The position numbers and the translations under genes were made by a program. The notes under the pieces were generated by a model. It worked only from the letters and a program-made list of their open reading frames with translations, was not told where the DNA came from and made no database searches. This document shows positions 43,402 to 50,894 of a stretch of DNA of 64,000 bases, piece after piece; position 1 is the first letter of the stretch; the number at the start of each line of letters is the position of its first letter. The stretch is from Rhizobium oryziradicis (lineage in GTDB: Bacteria > Pseudomonadota > Alphaproteobacteria > Rhizobiales > Rhizobiaceae): contig NZ_MKIM01000029.1 in NCBI RefSeq assembly GCF_001939045.1, forward strand, positions 343 through 64,342, read 5' to 3'.

Positions 43402-44673
43402 ATGTCGCAAGCACAGATGAAATTCAGCGATCTGGACGCGCTCTATTCGCCAGATGCCAAAGTGGCAACCTCCATGTACGAAGATCCAGACCTCTTCAAA
43501 GAAGAGATGCAGCGGATTTTTCACAACACTTGGGTTTGGGTGGCCCATCAGAGCGAGGTGCCTGAAAAGGGATCGTTCAAACTCTCAACCGTCGGTCAGG
43601 ATCCTGTGATCGTCGTGCGCGATCGCAAGGACCAGATCCACGTCATGGTCAACCGGTGTCGCCACAGGGCGGCCACCGTCTGTGAGGTCAAGAAGGGCAA
43701 AACCTCGTCTTTCCAATGCCCTTACCATGGCTGGGGCTATGGTCTGGATGGTTCCTTGCGCGCACTTCCCTACCCTGAGCAATATGGCGATGACTTTGAT
43801 AAGGAAAGCCACGGCTTACGCAAACTGCGCACCGAGAGCTATGGCGGCATGATTTTTGCCACCTTCAACGAGGACATTGAGCCGCTGGCGGATTTTCTCG
43901 GCCCGGTGAAGAAATGGATCGACCTGTTTATGAAGCAGGGCGGTGGTTTTCCGGTCAAGGTTTTGGGCGAGCATCAGTTCAGCGTGCCCATGAACTGGAA
44001 GGTTCAGCTGGAAAACACCACAGATGCCTATCACTTCCCGGTGGTGCACAAGAGCTTCCTTCAGTCGCTCGATGGCCAGACCAACGAGATTTTCCAGTTT
44101 CTCGAAACGGGAAAAGGCTGCGTTGAAGACCTCGGCAATGGCCATTCCGTGATGGTAATGATCCCCGAACTGGTGGATCTCGATGAAAATCTCGACGATC
44201 CTATCCCGGACCGTTTCGAAGAGCTGGCGCAAGAGCTGCGCGATGAGGGCTATCCGGACGATCAGGTGCGCAAGATCGTGCGTGCCGTCGGCGGCGCAGG
44301 CTTTAACCTCAACCTGTTTCCCAATGTGTCGTTTTCGCTGTCTTTCTTCCGCGTTTTGACACCGATCTCAGTGAATAAAACCGATGTCCGTCACATTGCC
44401 CTTGGCATGGAGGGCGGCCCGGCTGCGGCCAACCGCATGCGTCTGCGCCTGCATGAGCATTTTCAAGGCCCGATGGGCTTTGGCTCACCAGATGATGCCG
44501 AAGTGTGGGAGCGCGTGCAGCGCGGAACCCAAGGCGGTGAAGAGCTGAAGATTCTGGTCAATCGCGGCATCATTGATGAAACCCCCGGCGAGGCTGGCCC
44601 CATTGGCCACATCAGCGCGGAAACCGGAATGCGCGCCGCTTATGCGATGTGGAAGAGGATGATGTCGGTATGA
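43402..44673 (+). CDS. iacC: Rieske aromatic-ring dioxygenase large subunit, IacC-type
   Basis: A 423-residue terminal oxygenase alpha subunit. Start at 43402 has AGAGGAAC upstream. Rieske cluster ligands Cys86/His88 (CRH) and Cys106/His109 (CPYH) are followed by the mononuclear-iron site with Asp208, His211 and His216 (DAYHFPVVH) and a later carboxylate. Pairs with IacD and takes electrons from IacF. In indole-acetate degradation this oxygenase removes the side chain and nitrogen from the opened intermediate, giving catechol. A hydroxylated substrate would give hydroxyquinol, matching the ring-cleavage genes in the neighbouring operon. Confidence 0.9.
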   Translation: MSQAQMKFSDLDALYSPDAKVATSMYEDPDLFKEEMQRIFHNTWVWVAHQSEVPEKGSFKLSTVGQDPVIVVRDRKDQIHVMVNRCRHRAATVCEVKKGKTSSFQCPYHGWGYGLDGSLRALPYPEQYGDDFDKESHGLRKLRTESYGGMIFATFNEDIEPLADFLGPVKKWIDLFMKQGGGFPVKVLGEHQFSVPMNWKVQLENTTDAYHFPVVHKSFLQSLDGQTNEIFQFLETGKGCVEDLGNGHSVMVMIPELVDLDENLDDPIPDRFEELAQELRDEGYPDDQVRKIVRAVGGAGFNLNLFPNVSFSLSFFRVLTPISVNKTDVRHIALGMEGGPAAANRMRLRLHEHFQGPMGFGSPDDAEVWERVQRGTQGGEELKILVNRGIIDETPGEAGPIGHISAETGMRAAYAMWKRMMSV

Positions 44674-45164
44674 ACATGATCACGACAATCAAAGACGATG
44701 CGCTTTTGCAAAAGGTCAGCGCTTTTCTGTGGGCTGAAGCCGATCTGCTGGATGGCAAAAACTATGACGCCTGGCTGGCGCTCTGGCTCAAAGATGGCAT
44801 GTATACGCTGCCCATCGGCGACACCGAGGATTTCGACAATGCGCTGAACCTGTGCCACGACAACGATAAAATGCGCCGTGAGCGGATCAAGCGCTTTCAG
44901 CAAGGGTTCTCGATCTCGTCGGCACCGCCTGCCAAAACCATCCGAACCGTGTCACGCTTTGTCATCACCCATGTTGAGGGTGATGAGGTGACGGTGACCA
45001 GCGCCGAACATGTGATTGAAGACAAGTTTGGCAGACAGCGCGTTTGGGCTGCGAACATGACCCACACGCTGGTCATGGCCACAGACGGCTTTAAAATCCG
45101 CACCAAAGTGGTGCGCCTTCTCAACTCGGATGGGATGCTGAATTCGTTCAGCTATTTGTTCTAA
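44670..45164 (+). CDS. iacD: Rieske dioxygenase small subunit, IacD-type
   Basis: A 164-residue beta subunit with the cone-shaped SnoaL-like fold of ring-hydroxylating dioxygenase small subunits (FLWAEADLLDGKNYDAWLALWLKDGMYTLP near the N-terminus; SRFVITHVEGDEVTVTS; ending with RTKVVRLLNSDGMLNSFSYLF). The start ATG overlaps the iacC stop (ATGA 44670-44673); ATG 44676 is an alternative. It has no catalytic metal site and stabilises the alpha subunit trimer. Confidence 0.88.
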   Translation: MNMITTIKDDALLQKVSAFLWAEADLLDGKNYDAWLALWLKDGMYTLPIGDTEDFDNALNLCHDNDKMRRERIKRFQQGFSISSAPPAKTIRTVSRFVITHVEGDEVTVTSAEHVIEDKFGRQRVWAANMTHTLVMATDGFKIRTKVVRLLNSDGMLNSFSYLF

Positions 45165-45925
45165 TGGTAGCGCCCCTTCCCGAAAAAATCCAGACCGCCG
45201 TTGTCACGGGTGCGGCCCGTGGCGTGGGGGCCGAAATTGCCAGAGCATTGCACCGCGCAGGCTTCCGGGTTGTCATTTCCGATCTTGATGCGGATGCAGG
45301 CTCAGCCCTTGCCTCCGAGCTGGATCTGGCCGGTGAAACGGCGGTGACCGCAACGCTTGATGTCAGCAAGCCCGAGGATTTTCAAACCATCCTTGATCGC
45401 TGTATCGAGCGTTGGGGCTCGGTGGAAGTGCTGGTCAACAATGCCGCACGCACCGCCGTCAAACCTCTGCTCGATATTGATCCTGCGGATTTCAACGCCA
45501 TTCTGACCACCAATGCTGGCGGCACCTTTGCCGGTAGCCAAATTTTTGGCCGCCACTTCAAACAGCGTGGCTATGGCCGGATCATCAATCTCGCGTCACT
45601 TGCGGGTCAAAATGGCGGCACCGCCACAGGTGCCCATTACGCCGCCTCCAAGGGTGCCATTTTGACGCTGACCAAAGTGTTTGCCCGTGATCTGGCTCCC
45701 TTCGGTGTCACCTGCAACGCCATTGCCCCCGGGCCCATGGATACGCCCATGGTCCGCTCGGTGATCACACCGGATAAAATGCAGGCGGCGCTGGCCAATA
45801 TTCCGGTGGGAGAGCTGGGGGATCCGGCCTTCGTGGCCGAATTGGTGGCACTGCTGGCAGGCCCTAAAGCAAGTTTCGTCAATGGCGCCTGCTGGGACGT
45901 CAATGGCGGCCTCTATATGAGATAA
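45164..45925 (+). CDS. iacE: short-chain dehydrogenase/reductase, IacE-type
   Basis: A 253-residue classical SDR. Cofactor motif TGAARGVGAEIA (about 13-24), acidic residue after strand 2 (ISDLDADAG), NNAART, catalytic Ser (NLASLAG) and YAASK Tyr/Lys are all present. One-base overlap with iacD (TAATG). In reconstituted indole-acetate degradation IacE acts with IacA to yield the dioxindole-acetate. Confidence 0.9.
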   Translation: MVAPLPEKIQTAVVTGAARGVGAEIARALHRAGFRVVISDLDADAGSALASELDLAGETAVTATLDVSKPEDFQTILDRCIERWGSVEVLVNNAARTAVKPLLDIDPADFNAILTTNAGGTFAGSQIFGRHFKQRGYGRIINLASLAGQNGGTATGAHYAASKGAILTLTKVFARDLAPFGVTCNAIAPGPMDTPMVRSVITPDKMQAALANIPVGELGDPAFVAELVALLAGPKASFVNGACWDVNGGLYMR

Positions 45926-45934
45926 GGTGGAATT

Positions 45935-46903
45935 ATGGCCTCGAACATGATGAAATTGACGGTTGCCAAACGGATCGAAGAGCCGGGCGGCATTGTGCGC
46001 TTGACGCTCGTTGACGCTTCCGGTGCGGCCCTGCCCGCATTTGAGGCTGGCGCTCATCTCGATCTGCATCTTCAGGATGGGCAGATTGATCTTTGGCGGC
46101 AATATTCACTGTGTTCGGACCCGCAGGAGCAAAGCTTCTACGAAATCGGTGTTCTGCTCGATCCCAAATCGCGCGGCGGTTCCATCGCCGTGCATCGCCT
46201 CGCAACGGTGGGTGCGCAGTTTGACGTTGAAGGCCCGCGCAATCATTTTCCGCTGGATGAAACGGCGCGCAAAACCGTATTGCTGGGCGGTGGCATTGGC
46301 ATCACGCCCATGCTGGCCATGGCGCAGCGGCTTCATCGCCTTGGCCGCGATTTCACCTTGCATTTTTGCACGCGCTCAAGCGAGGTTACCGCCTTTAAAA
46401 CCATGATTGCCGATGCCCCTTGGGCCTCAAACGTTGTGTTTCACTTCGATGATCAGGCGGAAGAGCAGCGCCTCAATCTGAAACGCGATCTGCCGCCGCC
46501 TGCAAAAGATGTGCATCTCTACGTCTGCGGCCCGCAAGGGTTTATGGATTGGGTGATCAACACCGCAGAAGCCGCAGGCCATGCCTCCGCCAACGTCCAC
46601 CGCGAATATTTCTCGGCGGATGTCGACCAATCGGGCGACGGATTTGATGTTGTGGCCAAACGATCCGGCATCACGGTGCGGGTGGAGGCTGGCAACACCA
46701 TTGCCAAGGCACTCGCACAGGCCGGGGTCAAAATTGAAGTGAAATGTGAAGAAGGTGTCTGCGGCACCTGCGTGACCGACGTTCTGGAAGGCACTCCCGA
46801 TCATCGCGACAAATTCCTGACCGACGAAGAACGAGAAGAAGGCACGATGATCTGTGCCTGCTGCTCACGCGCATCCTCCTCAACTCTGGTATTGGACATT
46901 TGA
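45935..46903 (+). CDS. iacF: ferredoxin-reductase electron-transfer component, IacF-type
   Basis: A 322-residue class IA-like reductase: FMN/NAD(P)H domain (about 5-225; RQYSLCSDPQE, LLGGGIGITPMLAMAQRL) and a C-terminal plant-type 2Fe-2S ferredoxin domain with CEEGVCGTC and a fourth Cys in MICACCSRA. This is the phthalate-dioxygenase-reductase/VanB architecture, giving electrons from NAD(P)H to the IacCD oxygenase without a separate ferredoxin. Ten bases after iacE. Confidence 0.9.
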   Translation: MASNMMKLTVAKRIEEPGGIVRLTLVDASGAALPAFEAGAHLDLHLQDGQIDLWRQYSLCSDPQEQSFYEIGVLLDPKSRGGSIAVHRLATVGAQFDVEGPRNHFPLDETARKTVLLGGGIGITPMLAMAQRLHRLGRDFTLHFCTRSSEVTAFKTMIADAPWASNVVFHFDDQAEEQRLNLKRDLPPPAKDVHLYVCGPQGFMDWVINTAEAAGHASANVHREYFSADVDQSGDGFDVVAKRSGITVRVEAGNTIAKALAQAGVKIEVKCEEGVCGTCVTDVLEGTPDHRDKFLTDEEREEGTMICACCSRASSSTLVLDI

Positions 46904-46905
46904 TC

Positions 46906-47418
46906 ATGACAACTCCACAGACTGCACCCGAAATTTCGCCCAAGGCCCAGGCATTTCGCGACGGCATGAGCCGCCTGGGTGCGGCGGTCAATATTGTCAC
47001 CACCGATGGCCCGGCAGGCCGCCACGGCTTGACCGTTTCCGCCGTATGCTCGGTCACGGATACCCCACCAACCTTGCTGGTTTGCATCAACAAAAGCAGC
47101 CACGCACACAATGCCTTTGTCGAAAACAAGGTGCTTTGCGTCAACGTGCTCAGCCCCAGCCATGAAGAGCTGTCGCGCGCCTTTGCCCGCTGGACCGGCG
47201 AAGACCGGTTCGCAAAAACCGAGTGGCATAGCAACGGCACCGGCGCACCCGTGCTGGCCGACGCAGCCGTGGCCTTTGATTGTCGTATTGTCGAATGTCA
47301 AACCCGCGGCACCCATACCGTATTTTTCTGCGAGGTGATGGCAACCGAACTGGCTGAAGGCAATACGGATGGTCTGGTGTGGTTTAGCCGCCGCTTTCAC
47401 CCGCTGGAAGCCTCATAA
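46906..47418 (+). CDS. iacG: flavin reductase, IacG-type
   Basis: A 170-residue member of the HpaC-like flavin reductase family: FRDGMSRLGAAVNIVTTDG, GLTVSAVCSVTDTPPTLLVCINKSS and FDCRIVEC...HTVFFCEV are family blocks. Start taken as ATG 46906, three bases after the iacF stop; TTG 46900 is possible. It supplies reduced FMN/FAD to the IacA monooxygenase. Last gene of the iac operon. Confidence 0.9.
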   Translation: MTTPQTAPEISPKAQAFRDGMSRLGAAVNIVTTDGPAGRHGLTVSAVCSVTDTPPTLLVCINKSSHAHNAFVENKVLCVNVLSPSHEELSRAFARWTGEDRFAKTEWHSNGTGAPVLADAAVAFDCRIVECQTRGTHTVFFCEVMATELAEGNTDGLVWFSRRFHPLEAS

Positions 47419-47505
47419 TCCAACCCGCTTGCAGAGCAATGTAAAAGCAACTTTTCGCCACAGCATAAGTATATCGGCGTGGCGCGCTTGAATATCCAGA
47501 TCGCT

Positions 47506-47526
47506 ATGCGTTTTATAAAAACGCAT
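47506..47526. terminator. hairpin downstream of iacG
   Basis: ATGCGTTTT (47506-47514) and AAAACGCAT (47518-47526) form a perfect 9-base-pair stem with loop ATA, 88 bases after the iac operon. It may end that transcript, or act as an operator given its symmetry; no T-run follows. Confidence 0.45.
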
Positions 47527-47534
47527 AAAGAACA

Positions 47535-47550
47535 ATCTAACGCGTTAGAT
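47535..47550. promoter_or_regulatory. 16-base perfect palindrome, candidate operator
   Basis: ATCTAACGCGTTAGAT is fully self-complementary without a loop, as operators of dimeric MarR or TetR regulators are. It lies about 350 bases upstream of the TRAP operon and 117 after iacG. No regulator gene is adjacent, so the cognate protein would be encoded elsewhere. Confidence 0.5.
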
Positions 47551-47899
47551 CAGCTGCATAATGTCCGTCTCAAATCGACTGCGGTTTAAGGAATTATGCG
47601 CAGGTGATCCCTGACAAGCGGAAAAGTGTGGATGCGTCAGCATCTGCTGTTCCGCAGCGGGCGACGATTTCGTCTCAATTATTAGCACAAAAATGTTTTC
47701 CAAAAAACGCAAAAATCTTCTGCGCATCAACGTGCTAGCCTTCATTTACAGGCGATCACGAAAACTTGAAAAGGGTTTCGATGAGATGCCAGAAACGAAA
47801 ATCGGCAATCTGTCTCGTTCACGCTCAACATGACGGAGGCACGCTGATTTCAAGACGCTCAAAAACAACAATCAGATCACAAACTGATAGGGGAACACA

Positions 47900-48910
47900 A
47901 TGTCACGACTTCCACGCATTAACACATATATTTCTTTTGGCTTGGCAATTCTATCGGGCATGACGACACTTACATTGTCGACAGCCGCATTTGCTGAGGA
48001 TAATCTTCGCTCCCTGACCGTCTTTCCCTCAAGCGATGCCACGGCACAGCTGTATGAGCGCTTCGTCAAGCTGGTAAATGAGCGCGGCAAAGGCAAGATC
48101 AAGATTTCGGTGGTCGGTGGGCCAGAGATTGTGCCCGGTTTTCAGCAAACAGAAGCGGTTGCGCGTGGCTCAATCGATATGACCTACGCACCGATCAGCT
48201 ATTCATTGGGCAGCATGCCGGAGGCTGATGCCTGGGTTGGCAGCAATCTGCCTCCAAGTGTTCAGCGCGAAAACGGTGGCTTTGCCCTGTTTCAGGAAAT
48301 TGCCGCAAAGCGCTTGAAAATCCACGTGCTGGCACGCTTTGCACCAGCGGCTCCGCTGAATGTGTTTTTGATCAATACGCCAAAGTTCAAGGCGGATGGC
48401 GAAATTGATCTTTCGGGCCTGCGCTTGCGCGCATCGCCGCTCTACAATGCATTCTTTGAAAAAATGGGCGCAACGCCGGTCACGATTCCAGTGCCCGATG
48501 TTTACACAGGTCTGGAGCGCGGCACCTTTGACGGCATGGCCTATCCTCCCTCCGCCATGGAAGGCTGGTCGTGGGATCGCTTCTTGAAATACCGCATCGA
48601 GCCGGGTTTCATGCAATCCGACCTCGGCATTTACGTCAACCCTACCAAATGGGCGGCATTGAGCGCCGACTCCCAGAAAATCCTCACCGACACGGCGGTG
48701 GAGTTTGAAGGCTCCTCCTACAAGGAGTGGCAGGATGTGACGACCACCATGAATGCCAAGTTTGACAAGCAGGGAATGAAAGCAATCGTTCTTGAGGGGG
48801 CCGCCCGCGATGCCTATCTCAAAACGGCCTATGATTCCGTCTGGAACCGGCTGAAGGCTTCAGGTTCGCCTGATTATGAGAAACTGCGCGCCCACTATTT
48901 CGCCGATTAA
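47900..48910 (+). CDS. TRAP transporter substrate-binding protein (DctP family)
   Basis: A 336-residue periplasmic binding protein with signal peptide (about 1-32, ending AAFAE) and the DctP pattern: FVKLVNERGKGKIKISVVGGPEIVPGFQQTEAVARGSIDM, and LSGLRLRASPLYNAFFEKMGATPVTIPVPDVYTGLERGTFDGM, including the Arg (LRLRAS) that usually pairs with the ligand carboxylate. AGGGGAAC precedes the start. First gene of a complete TRAP operon downstream of the iac cluster, so an aromatic acetate or related carboxylate is a plausible ligand. Confidence 0.9.
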   Translation: MSRLPRINTYISFGLAILSGMTTLTLSTAAFAEDNLRSLTVFPSSDATAQLYERFVKLVNERGKGKIKISVVGGPEIVPGFQQTEAVARGSIDMTYAPISYSLGSMPEADAWVGSNLPPSVQRENGGFALFQEIAAKRLKIHVLARFAPAAPLNVFLINTPKFKADGEIDLSGLRLRASPLYNAFFEKMGATPVTIPVPDVYTGLERGTFDGMAYPPSAMEGWSWDRFLKYRIEPGFMQSDLGIYVNPTKWAALSADSQKILTDTAVEFEGSSYKEWQDVTTTMNAKFDKQGMKAIVLEGAARDAYLKTAYDSVWNRLKASGSPDYEKLRAHYFAD

Positions 48911-48973
48911 AGTTTGTCAGCGCCAATCTGACTCCGACAGACTCCACGCGCATTTTAACCCTTCATCCCGTAA

Positions 48974-49005
48974 GGCTGCCTGCTTCAGGCAGGTAGCCGT
49001 CTTTT
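48974..49005 (+). terminator. intra-operon hairpin after the TRAP binding-protein gene
   Basis: GGCTGCCTGC (48974-48983) pairs with GCAGGTAGCC (48989-48998) with one G-T wobble and loop TTCAG, followed by GTCTTTT. Likely a leaky terminator giving excess binding protein over membrane subunits. Confidence 0.65.
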
Positions 49006-49020
49006 GCGGAAGGCTTCTCC

Positions 49021-49521
49021 ATGAAAACCATCCTATCCCTCTATGACCGGCTCATTTTTGCGCTGGCCTATATCGCGGCGGCAAGTCTGGCACTTGTCAC
49101 CGTTATTGTCGCGCTCGACGTCATCATGCGCAATCTCAACATGCAAACACTGCGATGGATCAGCGCTGTCGTGGAATATGTTTTGCTGTTTTCCACCATG
49201 GCAGCGGCCCCATGGCTGGTGAGGATCAATGGCCATGTTTCGCTATCATCATTCGTCAACCTGATGCCACGACGCCTCCAGACCATTGTTGGTGAACTGG
49301 CTCTGGTCGTTTCCGCGCTTTCCTTGGCATTTCTGGGCATTATCTCCGCAGATCTCACCGTGCAGCGATGGATGGACGGCTCGGTGGACATGCGCTCGGT
49401 CAATCTGCCAGCATGGCTTCTCTATGCCTTTCTCGCTGTCGGCTTTGTGCTTATGGCTTGCGAATTTGTGCGCCTGCTGTTGCGCGGCGAGCTTTATAAT
49501 GGCGCAGAGGGGAACCATTGA
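49021..49521 (+). CDS. TRAP transporter small permease (DctQ)
   Basis: A 166-residue four-helix membrane subunit (helices near 10-32, 48-66, 88-108, 130-152) with the DctQ pattern VALDVIMRNLN and RINGHVSLSSFVNLMPRRLQ. GGAAGG lies eight bases upstream. One base separates it from the DctM start region. Confidence 0.9.
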   Translation: MKTILSLYDRLIFALAYIAAASLALVTVIVALDVIMRNLNMQTLRWISAVVEYVLLFSTMAAAPWLVRINGHVSLSSFVNLMPRRLQTIVGELALVVSALSLAFLGIISADLTVQRWMDGSVDMRSVNLPAWLLYAFLAVGFVLMACEFVRLLLRGELYNGAEGNH

Positions 49522-49522
49522 C

Positions 49523-50842
49523 ATGATGGAATGGTATGAAGCCACCGCCCTTCTGATTGGCGGCCTCATGGTTTTGATGTTCATCGGCATCCCGGTTGCC
49601 GTGGCATTTCTGCTGATCAATATGGCCGGCGTCTATGTTTTCATGGGCGGGTTGATCGGCGTTGAACAGATGATCGCAAACTCCACCAGTTCGGTCACCA
49701 GCTTTGCACTGGTGCCCGTGCCGCTCTTTCTGATCATGGGAGAATTGCTGTTTCACTCAGGCCTCGCGTTTCGGGTTTTCAACGCGCTGGACAAATGCTT
49801 TGGCGGTGTGCGGGGCCGTCTGGCTTATCTAACAGTTGGCGGTGGTACGATCTTTGCCACGCTCTCCGGCTCATCCATGGCAAACACCGCCATGCTGGGC
49901 ACCACCATGATGCCCGACATGATGGCGCGGGGCTACAAGCCGCACATCATCATGGGGCCAATTCTGGCCACAGGTGGTCTGGCCATGATCATTCCGCCCT
50001 CCTCGCTTGCGGTCTTGCTCGGCTCGCTGGCCCGTATTGATGTGGGTGCCCTGCTGATTGCCGGTTTGATTCCGGGGCTCATTCTTGCACTGATGTTTGT
50101 CGCGGTGATCTGGATCTTGATCCGTATCGACCCCGAAGCCGCCCCCGGCTACGCGACAGAAAAATACGGCATTCGAGAGGTTGTGTGGGCACTGACCCGC
50201 GATGTCTTGCCCATGGGCTTCGTGGTGTTTTCGGTCGTCGGTCTGATTTTGCTCGGCTGGGCGACACCCACGGAATCGGCGGCCTGCGGTGCGATTTCGG
50301 TGCTGATCCTGGCCGCCGTCTATCGTTGCCTCAACTGGTTCGTCATTCAGAAATCCTTGATGGGGTCTGTCAAAGTCTCGGCCATGATGCTGTTGATCAT
50401 CATTGGCTCAACAACATTTTCGCAGATTCTGGCCTTTTCCGGTGCCTCTCGCGGCTTGATCGAGTTTTCAACCGGCTTTGATCTTCCTCCCGCAGTCATG
50501 CTTCTTGCCATGCTGATGGTGGTGATTGTCATGGGCATGTTTATGGATCAGCTTTCCATCATGATGCTGGTTCTGCCCATCTTCATGCCCCTCGTTCATC
50601 TTTATCATTTCAACGAGGTCTGGTTTGGGGTGCTGACCCTGCTGGCGCTGGAACTCAGCCTTGCAACACCACCCTTTGGTCTGTTGTTGTTCGTTATGCT
50701 GGGGGTCAGCCCGCCCGGAACAACCATGCGCCAGGTGGTGATGGCCGCAGCCCCATTCCTGCTTTGCACCCTGCTGTTGATGGTTCTGATTGCCATCTTC
50801 CCGCAGCTTACACTGTGGTTGCCCGGCATCATCAGCGGTTAG
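49523..50842 (+). CDS. TRAP transporter large permease (DctM)
   Basis: A 439-residue membrane protein with about 12 helices. Start at ATGATG 49523/49526 after AGAGGGGAA; longer frames read into dctQ. Family motifs: GIPVAVAFLLINMAGVYVFMG, GAVRGRLAYLTVGGGTIFATLSGSSMANTAMLGT-like region and TGGLAMIIPPSSLAVLLGSL. Together with DctQ it couples sodium flow to uptake of the DctP-bound substrate. Followed by a strong terminator. Confidence 0.92.
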   Translation: MMEWYEATALLIGGLMVLMFIGIPVAVAFLLINMAGVYVFMGGLIGVEQMIANSTSSVTSFALVPVPLFLIMGELLFHSGLAFRVFNALDKCFGGVRGRLAYLTVGGGTIFATLSGSSMANTAMLGTTMMPDMMARGYKPHIIMGPILATGGLAMIIPPSSLAVLLGSLARIDVGALLIAGLIPGLILALMFVAVIWILIRIDPEAAPGYATEKYGIREVVWALTRDVLPMGFVVFSVVGLILLGWATPTESAACGAISVLILAAVYRCLNWFVIQKSLMGSVKVSAMMLLIIIGSTTFSQILAFSGASRGLIEFSTGFDLPPAVMLLAMLMVVIVMGMFMDQLSIMMLVLPIFMPLVHLYHFNEVWFGVLTLLALELSLATPPFGLLLFVMLGVSPPGTTMRQVVMAAAPFLLCTLLLMVLIAIFPQLTLWLPGIISG

Positions 50843-50852
50843 AACAATCCTG

Positions 50853-50883
50853 CCGCCAGTCAGGCTCTGACTGGCGGTTTTTT
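50853..50883 (+). terminator. Rho-independent terminator of the TRAP operon
   Basis: CCGCCAGTCAG (50853-50863), loop GCT, CTGACTGGCGG (50867-50877) and six T (50878-50883): a textbook intrinsic terminator 11 bases after the dctM stop. It converges with the RND operon ending at 50895. Confidence 0.93.
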
Positions 50884-50894
50884 GCCTCAATCAA

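Larger units (their letters stand above)
47419..47899. other. 480-base region between iac operon and TRAP operon
   Basis: No supported gene: a minus-strand frame (47545-47745) and a plus-strand frame (47766-47963) lack recognisable features. The region contains a hairpin (47506-47526), a 16-base perfect palindrome (47535-47550), and then an A/T-rich stretch leading to the TRAP binding-protein gene. Confidence 0.55.
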
